This document shows positions 1 through 5,280 of a stretch of DNA of 5,565 bases, in pieces. This DNA is from Peptostreptococcaceae bacterium (GTDB lineage: Bacteria; Bacillota_A; Clostridia; Peptostreptococcales; Anaerovoracaceae). The position numbers and the translations under genes were made by a program. The stretch lies in contig JAENWH010000147.1 in assembly GCA_016650135.1 (NCBI GenBank), forward strand, positions 1-5,565, in the 5' to 3' direction. The notes under the pieces are model-generated. The model was not told the origin of the DNA and searched no databases. It saw only the letters and a list, made by a program, of their open reading frames with translations. Within the stretch, counting starts at the first letter, position 1; every line of letters starts with the position of its first letter.

Positions 1-78
1 AGCGATAAAGAATTACTCTATAATTTTGATGGATACTTTCCAGTACTTAAAAGAAAGGTGGATGAGTTTCATGTCTAA
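1..78 (+). CDS. 3' end of an unidentified upstream operon gene (partial)
   Basis: Reading from base 1, 25 sense codons run without interruption to a TAA at 76-78; the encoded tail ends in FPVLKRKVDEFHV. The stop lies 8 nt inside the next gene, whose ATG is at 71, an arrangement typical of translationally coupled operon genes, and the next gene's ribosome site (AGGTGG, 56-61) sits inside this reading frame. The peptide is charged and not repetitive. I do not recognise the family; an ArsR-type regulator or another arsenic-operon protein would suit the position, but nothing visible proves it. A chance open stretch of 25 codons is possible, so the call rests mainly on the neat overlap. Confidence 0.5.
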   Translation, partial: SDKELLYNFDGYFPVLKRKVDEFHV

Positions 79-484
79 AATTAAAGTAATCCCTTGCAGT
101 GGAATTGGGAAAGTTTTTGGCCTTATGTCAAGAGAAACTGTTTTGGAAGTTACAAACAACTTATCTCATGATATTTCAGAAACTGTCTGTCTTGCGCATC
201 TTGTGACTGGAGATGATGATGCTAAAAAAAAGGTTAAAGGACAAATTTGTATTACTGTCGATGGTTGCCCGGCACTTTGCGCTGCGAAAAGTGTAGAACT
301 GGCTGGAGGGATATTAAAGGAAAAATATCGTGTAATTGATGAAATGCGAAATCACAAAGGGAAAAATGCGGGAACAGGAACAGCATTAACAGATGATGGC
401 TGGCTTATTATTGATGAATTTGCCATAAAAATTTCAAAAAAAGTTAAAGAACTGGCAGAGGAGGAACAAAACAATGTTAAATAA
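71..484 (+). CDS. Putative zinc/metal-binding protein, DGC family (first of two)
   Basis: This encodes a 137-residue soluble protein with the signature of the DGC family of putative zinc-binding proteins. An N-terminal PCSGIGK strand-loop carries Cys9, followed by Cys40, Cys60 and the diagnostic DGCPALC motif with Cys66 and Cys70. A WLIID strand and a charged helix end the protein. No signal peptide or membrane segment is visible. The start at 71 is chosen because AGGTGG at 56-61 lies 9 nt upstream; the in-frame ATG at 62 would touch that site, and the one at 26 has none. It overlaps the upstream gene by 8 nt and the second DGC gene by 11 nt. The family's biochemistry is not settled. Five cysteines in an arsenic operon suggest a thiol site for As(III) or another soft metal, which is inference. 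Confidence 0.82.
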   Translation: MSKIKVIPCSGIGKVFGLMSRETVLEVTNNLSHDISETVCLAHLVTGDDDAKKKVKGQICITVDGCPALCAAKSVELAGGILKEKYRVIDEMRNHKGKNAGTGTALTDDGWLIIDEFAIKISKKVKELAEEEQNNVK

Positions 485-878
485 ACAGGTTGGTGTGATT
501 TCCTGTAGCGGGGAAGAATGCCTGGGAGGGACTATTTCAAGACTTGCAACTAGAAAGGTCATGGAAGACCTGAGGGCGGGAACTGTGGTTTCTTTATGTC
601 TTCCGTTATTTATTGCAGGGGGAGAAGAAGAACGTTCATTTGCAGAAGACTATCCTGTTATTTCAGTTGACGGCTGCAGCAAATGTTGCGCAAAAAGAGC
701 TACATTAAAGTACAGTAACGAGGTAAAAGATTCCATCGACCTTTCTGAAATTTTTGGAGATGAACAAATGCTTTCCAAAATAGTTTCCGCAAGGTATTTG
801 AAGGAAGAACACCATAAAATGGTTGATAAGGTTGCTGAAGCAATTTGTGCAAAAGTTGACCAACAATTAGTGGATTAG
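474..878 (+). CDS. Putative zinc/metal-binding protein, DGC family (second of two)
   Basis: This encodes a 134-residue paralogue of the preceding gene. It shares the same order of elements: an N-terminal ISCSGEECLGG loop (Cys11, Cys16), a middle Cys42, the signature VDGCSKCC (Cys68, Cys71, Cys72), and a C-terminal amphipathic helical region containing Cys125. The two proteins are clearly diverged outside the cysteine motifs, so this is an old duplication or separate recruitment. The CxxCC arrangement at the DGC site differs from the CxxxC of its neighbour and suggests different metal preferences or a heteromer. The ATG at 474 is preceded by AGGAGG (459-464) at 9 nt. The start lies 11 nt inside the upstream gene, implying translational coupling. 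The function is unproven; an As(III) or metal chaperone or sensor role fits the context. Confidence 0.82.
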   Translation: MLNKQVGVISCSGEECLGGTISRLATRKVMEDLRAGTVVSLCLPLFIAGGEEERSFAEDYPVISVDGCSKCCAKRATLKYSNEVKDSIDLSEIFGDEQMLSKIVSARYLKEEHHKMVDKVAEAICAKVDQQLVD

Positions 879-924
879 TAGTTTGCAAGGAATAAGAACT
901 GTTTAAATCAAGAGAGGTAATAAT

Positions 925-1923
925 TTGATTAATATAATTAACAATTTTAAAGATCCGTATTTTAATTTGGCGCTTGAGGAATATTTCTTGAAAATCAAAG
1001 ATTTAAAAGACGATGTAATAATTCTTTGGCAAAACGAACCAACAATTGTGATTGGAAAGAATCAAAATGCTTACGAAGAGTTAAATTTTGACTATGTAGA
1101 TAAGAACAATATTAAAGTAGTTAGACGAATGTCAGGAGGCGGAGCAGTATACCACGATTCAGGGAATCTCAATTACACCATCATTAAAAATGACGGTAAT
1201 TTATATAAAAATGATTTCCGTTTTTTTGCTATACCCGTTGTTTCATGTTTAAAAAAACTTGGGATAGAGGCAACCTTTAATGGAAGAAATGATATTTTAA
1301 TAGATGGAAAAAAGTTTTCTGGCAATGCGCAATATTTTTACAATAATAAAGTGCTTCATCACGGGACTCTATTGTTTTCATCTGATTTGTCAATCTTGGC
1401 AAAAGCACTTAATGTTAAAGAAGAAAAGCTGGAATCAAAAGGAATAAAGTCTGTAAAAAGCAGAGTTACTAATATAATCGATTATTTAAAGGAAGATGTT
1501 ACTTTAAATAATTTCCAAAAAAACTTAACTGTTAGCATGTTTGAAGAAAATGAAGCAACTATTAAAAATTATATACTGACTGATGATGATATTTTATTAA
1601 TAACACAGCTCAGGGACAGTAAGTACAATACATGGGAATGGAACTTTGGAGAATCCCCTAAAATGACTTATCAAAATGAAATCAGAACTGAGGCAGGTAG
1701 CCTCACACTGGCGATGGAAATAAAAAACGGTCTCATAGAAAAAATTAGAATTTATGGTGATTTTTTTGAGGTGAAGCCAGTTGAAGAATTAGAAAAAATG
1801 TTGATAAATAAAAAATATGAAAAAGCAGAAATTGAAACATTACTATGTAATATAAATATATCAGACTATATACATTTATTAAATAACGATGATTTTAAAA
1901 AGCTATTTTTTAGATATGAATAA
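925..1923 (+). CDS. lplA: Lipoate-protein ligase A (LplA)
   Basis: This cytoplasmic enzyme activates free lipoate with ATP and attaches it to the lysine of lipoyl domains (E2 subunits, GcvH). At 332 residues it has the length of two-domain bacterial ligases. The catalytic domain shows RRMSGGGAVYHD at 67-78, GRNDILIDGKKFSGNAQ at 120-136 with the expected catalytic lysine at about residue 130, HHGTLL at 145-150, and the SKGIKSVKSRVTN segment at 171-183. The C-terminal accessory domain starts near the WEWNFGESPKM segment (238-247). The start is TTG at 925 with AGAGAGGT (911-918) 6 nt upstream; no ATG fits. It lies 46 nt after the DGC genes and 16 nt before acr3, with no terminator in either gap. 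Placement inside an arsenic operon is unusual. Arsenite chelates dihydrolipoamide, so it may restore poisoned enzymes or lipoylate a dedicated carrier; that is inference. Confidence 0.93.
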   Translation: MINIINNFKDPYFNLALEEYFLKIKDLKDDVIILWQNEPTIVIGKNQNAYEELNFDYVDKNNIKVVRRMSGGGAVYHDSGNLNYTIIKNDGNLYKNDFRFFAIPVVSCLKKLGIEATFNGRNDILIDGKKFSGNAQYFYNNKVLHHGTLLFSSDLSILAKALNVKEEKLESKGIKSVKSRVTNIIDYLKEDVTLNNFQKNLTVSMFEENEATIKNYILTDDDILLITQLRDSKYNTWEWNFGESPKMTYQNEIRTEAGSLTLAMEIKNGLIEKIRIYGDFFEVKPVEELEKMLINKKYEKAEIETLLCNINISDYIHLLNNDDFKKLFFRYE

Positions 1924-1939
1924 AGACGGAGTGTAGAAA

Positions 1940-3019
1940 ATGGAAGGTATTAAAAGAGAAAAATTGTCATTTTTAGACAGATTTTTAACCTTTTGGATAT
2001 TTATTGCAATGGCAATCGGAATTGGTGGAGGATATATGTTCCCAAATCTTGCAGAATCTCTTGGGGGAATGAGTACAGGAACAATATCATGGCCAATAGC
2101 CATCGGATTGATTGTAATGATGTATCCACCGCTTGCTAAGGTCAAATATGAAGAAATCGGAAAGGTAACAGAGAATAAAAAAGTATTCACATTTTCTCTT
2201 TTTCAGAACTGGATAGCAGGACCAATACTAATGTTTATTCTGGCCATTATATTTCTTCGGGATCAACCTGGTTTTGCGATAGGACTTATCATTATTGGAC
2301 TTGCAAGGTGCATTGCTATGGTTATTGTATGGAATACTCTTGCTAAAGGCGATAGCGAATATGCAGCAGCTCTTGTTGCCTTGAATTCAATATTCCAGAT
2401 TCTTTTATATACCGTATATATTTACGTCTTTGTAACTCTTGTGCCAAAATGGTTGGGATTATCGTGGGGTGGGCAGATTGTGGATGTTTCCATGTGGGCT
2501 GTTGCTAAGAGCGTACTGATTTATCTTGGAATCCCTTTTGCCGCAGGTTTTATAACACGGTTTACGATGATCAGGGTCAAGTCAAAAGACTGGTATGAAA
2601 AAGTATTTATTCCTAAGATTTCTCCTTTAGCCCTTATTGCACTTTTATACACAATTATCATTATGTTCATCACAAAGGGTGAGCAGATTATCAACAATCC
2701 ACTTGATGTAGTAAGTATAGCGATTCCTTTATTGATTTATTTTACTATTATGTTTTTCGGAAGTTTTTATATGTCATGGAAGAGTGGTTTCAAATACGAC
2801 CAGACCGTTACATTGGCGTTCACTGCTGCTAGCAATAATTTTGAGTTAGCTATTGCAGTTGCGGTAGCAGTATTTGGAATTGCATCGGATGTTGCCTTTA
2901 CAGCTGTAATAGGCCCGCTTGTTGAAGTGCCTGTCATGATTGGCCTTGTAAACTCGGCGTTGTATTTTAAAAGAAAGTTCTTTGATGAGAACGGTATGCC
3001 AATGTATAGAAAGGGTTAG
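1940..3019 (+). CDS. acr3: Arsenite efflux pump, ACR3 family
   Basis: This integral membrane carrier exports As(III) from the cytoplasm using the proton motive force. The protein has 359 residues, normal for ACR3, and about ten hydrophobic segments spread over its length. Diagnostic segments are [19 protein letters not shown] (50-68), the [13 protein letters not shown] helix (120-132) with the conserved Cys124, and [12 protein letters not shown] (295-306) with the conserved Glu303; equivalents of these two residues are reported essential in characterised ACR3 pumps. The C-terminal segment [14 protein letters not shown] is also typical. The ATG at 1940 follows GGAG (1928-1931) at 8 nt. The gene sits 16 nt after lplA and ends 4 nt before the arsC start. 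No arsA ATPase is present in the window, consistent with ACR3 working as a secondary carrier. It appears intact. Confidence 0.96.
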   Translation: MEGIKREKLSFLDRFLTFWIFIAMAIGIGGGYMFPNLAESLGGMSTGTISWPIAIGLIVMMYPPLAKVKYEEIGKVTENKKVFTFSLFQNWIAGPILMFILAIIFLRDQPGFAIGLIIIGLARCIAMVIVWNTLAKGDSEYAAALVALNSIFQILLYTVYIYVFVTLVPKWLGLSWGGQIVDVSMWAVAKSVLIYLGIPFAAGFITRFTMIRVKSKDWYEKVFIPKISPLALIALLYTIIIMFITKGEQIINNPLDVVSIAIPLLIYFTIMFFGSFYMSWKSGFKYDQTVTLAFTAASNNFELAIAVAVAVFGIASDVAFTAVIGPLVEVPVMIGLVNSALYFKRKFFDENGMPMYRKG

Positions 3020-3023
3020 AAGA

Positions 3024-3437
3024 ATGATAGAAAAATTAAAAGTTGCATTTATATGCGTTCATAATTCATGCCGCTCCCAAATGGCGGAAGCAATTTCTAA
3101 AATTATGGCATCAGATGTCTTCGAAGCATATTCAGCTGGTACTGAAATCGTATCAAGGATTAACCCTGATGCGGTAAAAACTATTAAAGAATTATATGAT
3201 TATGATATGGAAAAGACACATTCATCAAAGTTGATTGCAGAGATTCCACAACCAGACATTGTTGTAACAATGGGATGCAATGTGAACTGCCCTTATCTTC
3301 CGAGCAGACATCGAGAAGATTGGGGATTAGAAGACCCAACAGGAAAAAACGACGAAGAATTTTTAGAGGCAGCTAAGGTTATTGAGGGTAAAGTGCTCGA
3401 TTTGAAAAAAAGAATATTTACCCAAAATAAGGATTAA
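3024..3437 (+). CDS. arsC: Arsenate reductase, thioredoxin-coupled LMW-phosphatase type
   Basis: This cytoplasmic enzyme reduces arsenate to arsenite, the form that ACR3 exports. The protein has 137 residues, as usual for the family. The phosphatase-like loop CVHNSCRS places the nucleophile at Cys11 and Arg at 17, followed by QMAEA. A SAGTE segment follows at 37-41. The second redox region VTMGCNVNCPYLP holds Cys85 and Cys89, which would relay electrons in the Cys triad regenerated by thioredoxin. The general-acid Asp104 lies in WGLEDPTGK. The GC-x3-CP spacing differs from the longer spacing of the staphylococcal plasmid enzyme and fits the clostridial/actinobacterial branch (from memory). 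The start at 3024 is preferred over 2982: AAAGGG (3010-3015) lies 8 nt upstream, and the earlier start would add a Cys-rich tail overlapping acr3. No terminator follows directly. Confidence 0.95.
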   Translation: MIEKLKVAFICVHNSCRSQMAEAISKIMASDVFEAYSAGTEIVSRINPDAVKTIKELYDYDMEKTHSSKLIAEIPQPDIVVTMGCNVNCPYLPSRHREDWGLEDPTGKNDEEFLEAAKVIEGKVLDLKKRIFTQNKD

Positions 3438-3442
3438 AGGAG
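3436..3442 (+). promoter_or_regulatory. Orphan ribosome-binding-like site after arsC
   Basis: AAAGGAG overlaps the arsC stop codon (TAA at 3435-3437), exactly where the site for a next operon gene would be expected. However, no ATG, GTG or TTG lies within useful distance downstream, and the sequence soon becomes the inside of a minus-strand gene. The simplest reading is that the operon once continued and the next gene was removed by a rearrangement close to 3443-3459. Chance occurrence in an A/G-rich stretch remains possible. Confidence 0.4.
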
Positions 3443-3459
3443 AACGGATAGAAAACCTG

Positions 3460-3639
3460 AAAGGTGTAGGAACCACGGATATCCGCTGGGTTATTTACGT
3501 CCGCAAGTTCAACTTCTTCAAATTTAGCAGGGACTTTTTCCGATACTGTACCCCACAGGTTCATAGCCATTGTTGACCCTATTCCAAGAGTAAGCAGTAC
3601 AAAAATTAGAATTCCCATGGTTTTCGCTTTAATTTTCAT
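3460..3639 (-). pseudogene. Truncated membrane-anchored protein, N-terminal 60 codons only
   Basis: Reading leftwards, an ATG at 3639 is preceded by a strong GGGAGG (3647-3652) at 7 nt. The 60 codons encode MKIKAK, one hydrophobic segment (about residues 8-26), then a soluble stretch ending in NNPADIRGSYTF. From memory, this layout and the DIRGSYTF motif resemble the N-terminus of a membrane-anchored Firmicutes family that I cannot name with certainty and that sometimes sits beside 4Fe-4S membrane proteins. After Phe60 the frame continues for only 13 unrelated residues to a stop at 3418, running into the 3' end of arsC on the opposite strand. The gene therefore seems cut at about 3460 and joined to the arsenic operon. 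With its ribosome site intact it could still yield a 73-residue peptide, but a normal product is unlikely. Confidence 0.65.
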
Positions 3640-3678
3640 TGGATTTCCTCCCAACCTTCATTACGTATCTTCTGAACC

Positions 3679-3723
3679 TAAAATGGCTGTATCCCATATA
3701 ATTAGCGGGGTATAGCCATTTTA
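3679..3723 (+). terminator. 17-bp stem-loop, possible terminator of the arsenic operon
   Basis: Arms 3679-3695 and 3707-3723 pair along 17 positions around an 11-nt loop (3696-3706). Two pairs are non-Watson-Crick: G3689/T3713 and T3692/G3710. In plus-strand RNA these are G·U wobbles; in minus-strand RNA they would be C/A mismatches, so the structure is better as a plus-strand transcript. The stem has three C-G pairs at the loop and A/T runs at its base (AUUUUA at the 3' side), as in a moderate intrinsic terminator. It lies about 240 nt beyond arsC, in the 5' leader of the truncated minus-strand gene. A mobile-element origin is an alternative. Confidence 0.45.
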
Positions 3724-3756
3724 ACATTCAAAGTATAGCCATACATGTGAAATTTA

Positions 3757-3801
3757 AAAAGCACTTCAACCCTTTGATTGGCATGGGGTTGAAGTGCTTT
3801 T
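3757..3801. terminator. Perfect 16-bp bidirectional intrinsic terminator
   Basis: Arms 3757-3772 (AAAAGCACTTCAACCC) and 3786-3801 are exact reverse complements around a 13-nt loop. The A run at the left and T run at the right make it a rho-independent terminator in either direction; the T run is a little better leftwards (TTTTT followed by AAATTT). It lies between a minus-strand remnant starting at 3639 and a plus-strand ROK remnant, which is where divergent promoters would normally be. That supports the view that the flanking pieces were brought together by rearrangement. Confidence 0.75.
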
Positions 3802-3809
3802 ATATGTAG

Positions 3810-4089
3810 AAGATACGTCAATAAACAATTCTGAAGATGCTCTTGGACATATGATTATAGACAACGATGGAGAACTTTGTGAATGCGGAAATCGTGGGTG
3901 CGTAGAAACGTATGCCTCTATATCCAGCATTCCCAGTTATTCTATGATGAGTGCAAAAAAATTGCATTGGAAAAGAGTCATAACATAAATAATGGAATCA
4001 GTTTTAATAAAGGCGGATATTTTAAAAACAACTCGATTGCAGTTGGTGCTTCTATTATGGTGATTCGGGAAATTACTCAATCGGTATGA
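3810..4089 (+). pseudogene. ROK-family (NagC/XylR-type) regulator or sugar kinase remnant, frameshifted
   Basis: The frame of 3794 encodes GHMIIDNDGELCECGNRGCVE followed by TYASISSI (about 3845-3932), the ROK signature: a zinc-ligand His (3848) and the CxCGxxGCxE cysteines (3878, 3884, 3899). The usual ExGH glutamate is replaced (ALGH). Near 3930-3950 the likely coding frame shifts to that of 3883: DECKKIALEKSHN continues the helix after the zinc site, and IAVGASIMVIREI before the TGA at 4087 resembles a ROK C-terminus. The N-terminal ATPase lobe or DNA-binding region, and the segment between the zinc site and the C-terminus, are missing. The left edge abuts a terminator and no ribosome site is present. 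It is a decayed remnant with at least one frameshift and an internal deletion; the exact borders are uncertain. Confidence 0.75.
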
Positions 4090-4192
4090 TAAAATAGTTG
4101 CTTTTAGTAGGATAGAATGAAAAGAATAAATTTTGTTAATGCTGCTTCGTGATAATATCACAGCCATTTGCATCATTTTGTTGTATATTTGA

Positions 4193-4252
4193 AATGGAGA
4201 TAATGGTTACGTCGGTCCGGAAGCAGCAACAGAGGTTGTGTTGATTGCATGA
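4193..4252 (+). pseudogene. Possible short C-terminal coding scrap
   Basis: A stretch of 19 sense codons ends in TGA at 4250-4252 and encodes NGDNGYVGPEAATEVVLIA. Its composition looks like real protein rather than random AT-rich sequence, with GC-richer codons (GTC GGT CCG) than the surroundings. It has no start and a stop codon just upstream (4190-4192). I cannot assign the family. It may be the last piece of another gene lost in this region; chance is a serious alternative. The rest of 4090-4295 holds no recognisable gene. Confidence 0.25.
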
Positions 4253-4263
4253 TTTAGTAAAAT
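4236..4263 (+). promoter_or_regulatory. Weak candidate promoter for the methyltransferase gene
   Basis: TTGTGT (4236-4241) and TAAAAT (4258-4263) are separated by 16 nt and lie about 33 nt before the ATG at 4296. The -10 matches five of six consensus bases and the -35 three of six. This is the best candidate I see upstream of the gene, but in such AT-rich DNA it is weak evidence. Confidence 0.25.
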
Positions 4264-4295
4264 ATTTATGGCGTGAAAGCCAGGAAGTTGTAAAA

Positions 4296-5087
4296 ATGAT
4301 TAAGAGAATATTCTTTGGTATAATACTTGGAGGTTTTGCCGGATACCTATACTATTATTTTGTTGGGTGCTATTCCGGAACGTGTGTAATCACATCAAAT
4401 CCGCTGAATTCAACTGCTTATGGAGCAGTTTTAGGTGGCCTGGTCATTGAACTGGTTCATGATATTATAATTTCCATCGTTAAAGGGTACAGCAGTTACA
4501 GGAATACAATATTTGATAAAATAGCTCCGGTTTATGGTTTGTTTTATGGATATCAAAAAAAGAAATACGGACAGGTTATAGATTCAATGAAAGCAAATTT
4601 TGATTTGAATAAATTTGATAGTATCCTCGATGTTGGATGTGGAACGGGAGCACTTTGCCAAGTTTTGAGCGAAAGAGGGATTACGGTTGCCGGGGTAGAT
4701 TCGTCCGATAAAATGTTGGCCGTAGCAAAGAAAAAAAACAAGAACCATCCTGTAAAATTCTACACGAATAATGCTGTTGAAGGTTTACCCTTTAAAGACT
4801 CTTCTTTTGACATTTCAATCGCGGCCTATGTTGCTCATGGATTGCAGAAAAAAGAACGGGAGCTGCTTTATGCCGAAATGAAAAGAATTTCAGATCAATT
4901 TGTAATAATCTACGATTATAATGAGAATCGTTCTGTTCTTACAGATTTAGTAGAACGGGCAGAAGGAGGAGACTATTTTGCTTTTATTCAGAATGTGAAT
5001 GACGAACTCAGGGATTTTTTTGAAGTCGTAGAAGTGATTAATGTGGGTAAAAAAGGCGCATGGTATCTTTGTAAGGTTATAAAATAA
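4296..5087 (+). CDS. DUF6132-like membrane segment fused to a class I SAM methyltransferase
   Basis: The protein has 263 residues. Residues 1-50 match my recollection of the small DUF6132 membrane proteins: a hydrophobic helix (about 5-23), the GCYSGTC motif with Cys25 and Cys30, ITSNPLNST (32-40), then YGAVLGG. A second hydrophobic stretch runs to about residue 63. Residues 70-263 form a class I methyltransferase: FDKIAPVY (73-80), SAM-binding motif I LDVGCGTG (111-118), the acidic residue after strand 2 in GVDSS (Asp135), and GLPFKDSSFD (163-172). The C-terminus GAWYLCKVIK is a normal end for such enzymes. The ATG at 4296 follows AGGAAG (4282-4287) at 8 nt; the in-frame ATG at 4245 has no ribosome site. 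The substrate is unknown. It lacks the extra cysteines expected of an arsenite methyltransferase, so ArsM is not supported. The fusion would tether the enzyme to the membrane. Confidence 0.8.
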   Translation: MIKRIFFGIILGGFAGYLYYYFVGCYSGTCVITSNPLNSTAYGAVLGGLVIELVHDIIISIVKGYSSYRNTIFDKIAPVYGLFYGYQKKKYGQVIDSMKANFDLNKFDSILDVGCGTGALCQVLSERGITVAGVDSSDKMLAVAKKKNKNHPVKFYTNNAVEGLPFKDSSFDISIAAYVAHGLQKKERELLYAEMKRISDQFVIIYDYNENRSVLTDLVERAEGGDYFAFIQNVNDELRDFFEVVEVINVGKKGAWYLCKVIK

Positions 5088-5252
5088 TGCATTATTAATT
5101 CTTGTGCTACAAAAGGATGTAGGATTAATAACCCTTGTACGAATTACAACCATGAATATATAGATCTTTATCAGAGGGCGGAAGCATTAAGTATAGCACG
5201 AGCGGCTTCCAAATTAATTGGCGATGGAAAGGCAGGAGCCCTAAGCCGGTAA
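5088..5252 (+). pseudogene. Start-less Cys-rich C-terminal fragment, family unknown
   Basis: Immediately after the methyltransferase TAA, and in the same frame, 54 sense codons run to a TAA at 5250-5252. They encode four regularly spaced cysteines (codons 1, 6, 11, 17; INSCATKGCRINNPC), then NHEYIDLYQRAEALSIARA, which looks like an amphipathic helix, and a Gly/Lys-rich end. The composition is clearly protein-like, but there is no ATG, GTG or TTG in frame between the two stops. The methyltransferase already ends at a normal C-terminus, so this is more likely the tail of a different, possibly metal-binding protein joined here than an extension behind a nonsense mutation. I do not recognise the family. 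Confidence 0.5.
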
Positions 5253-5280
5253 AAAAAATAAGATGAAAAGGAGAAAAATT

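Larger units (their letters stand above)
3664..3818. repeat. 11-bp inverted repeat enclosing both hairpins
   Basis: ACGTATCTTCT at 3664-3674 is the exact reverse complement of AGAAGATACGT at 3808-3818. Allowing one inserted base, the match extends outward by about three more positions (ATT on the left, cAAT on the right). The two copies bracket about 133 bp containing the stem-loops at 3679-3723 and 3757-3801. This could be the terminal repeat of a small non-coding element or a scar of inversion or recombination. I see no convincing target-site duplication outside it. Confidence 0.45.

Noticed and set aside
19..24. TATAAT resembling a -10 box near the left edge
   Set aside because: It lies inside a reading frame open from base 1 to 78, the -35 position would fall at the very edge of the window, and the gene overlap argues for an upstream operon promoter.
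26..70. Earlier in-frame starts (26, 62) for the first DGC protein
   Set aside because: The site AGGTGG at 56-61 serves ATG 71; the start at 62 touches it and the start at 26 has none. Homology-like sequence begins at MSKIKVIPCSG.
700..888. Minus-strand open frame opposite the second DGC gene
   Set aside because: It lies wholly opposite a well-supported gene, has no protein-like motif, and is explained by codon bias of the real gene.
1903..2190. Minus-strand open frame opposite the acr3 start
   Set aside because: It is antisense to conserved ACR3 sequence and lacks recognisable domains; a shadow frame.
2982..3023. Earlier start for arsC inside acr3
   Set aside because: The added 14 residues ([14 protein letters not shown]) are acr3 sequence in another frame; the ATG at 3024 has a proper ribosome site and matches the usual family N-terminus.
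3937..4176. Minus-strand open frame across the ROK remnant
   Set aside because: The opposite strand carries recognisable ROK sequence and this frame encodes no visible motif.
4553..4741. Minus-strand open frame opposite the methyltransferase SAM motif
   Set aside because: It is antisense to the conserved LDVGCGTG region; low-complexity Phe runs come from A-rich codons of the real gene.
4296..5087. Arsenite methyltransferase (ArsM) identity for the methyltransferase
   Set aside because: Apart from the motif I and motif I-adjacent cysteines, the domain lacks the conserved cysteines expected for As(III) binding, and the gene is separated from the ars operon by scars.
5085..5087. Programmed stop-codon readthrough into the Cys-rich frame
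   Set aside because: The stop is TAA, the least leaky, with no visible readthrough signal, and the methyltransferase ends at a normal C-terminus; joining of a fragment is simpler.
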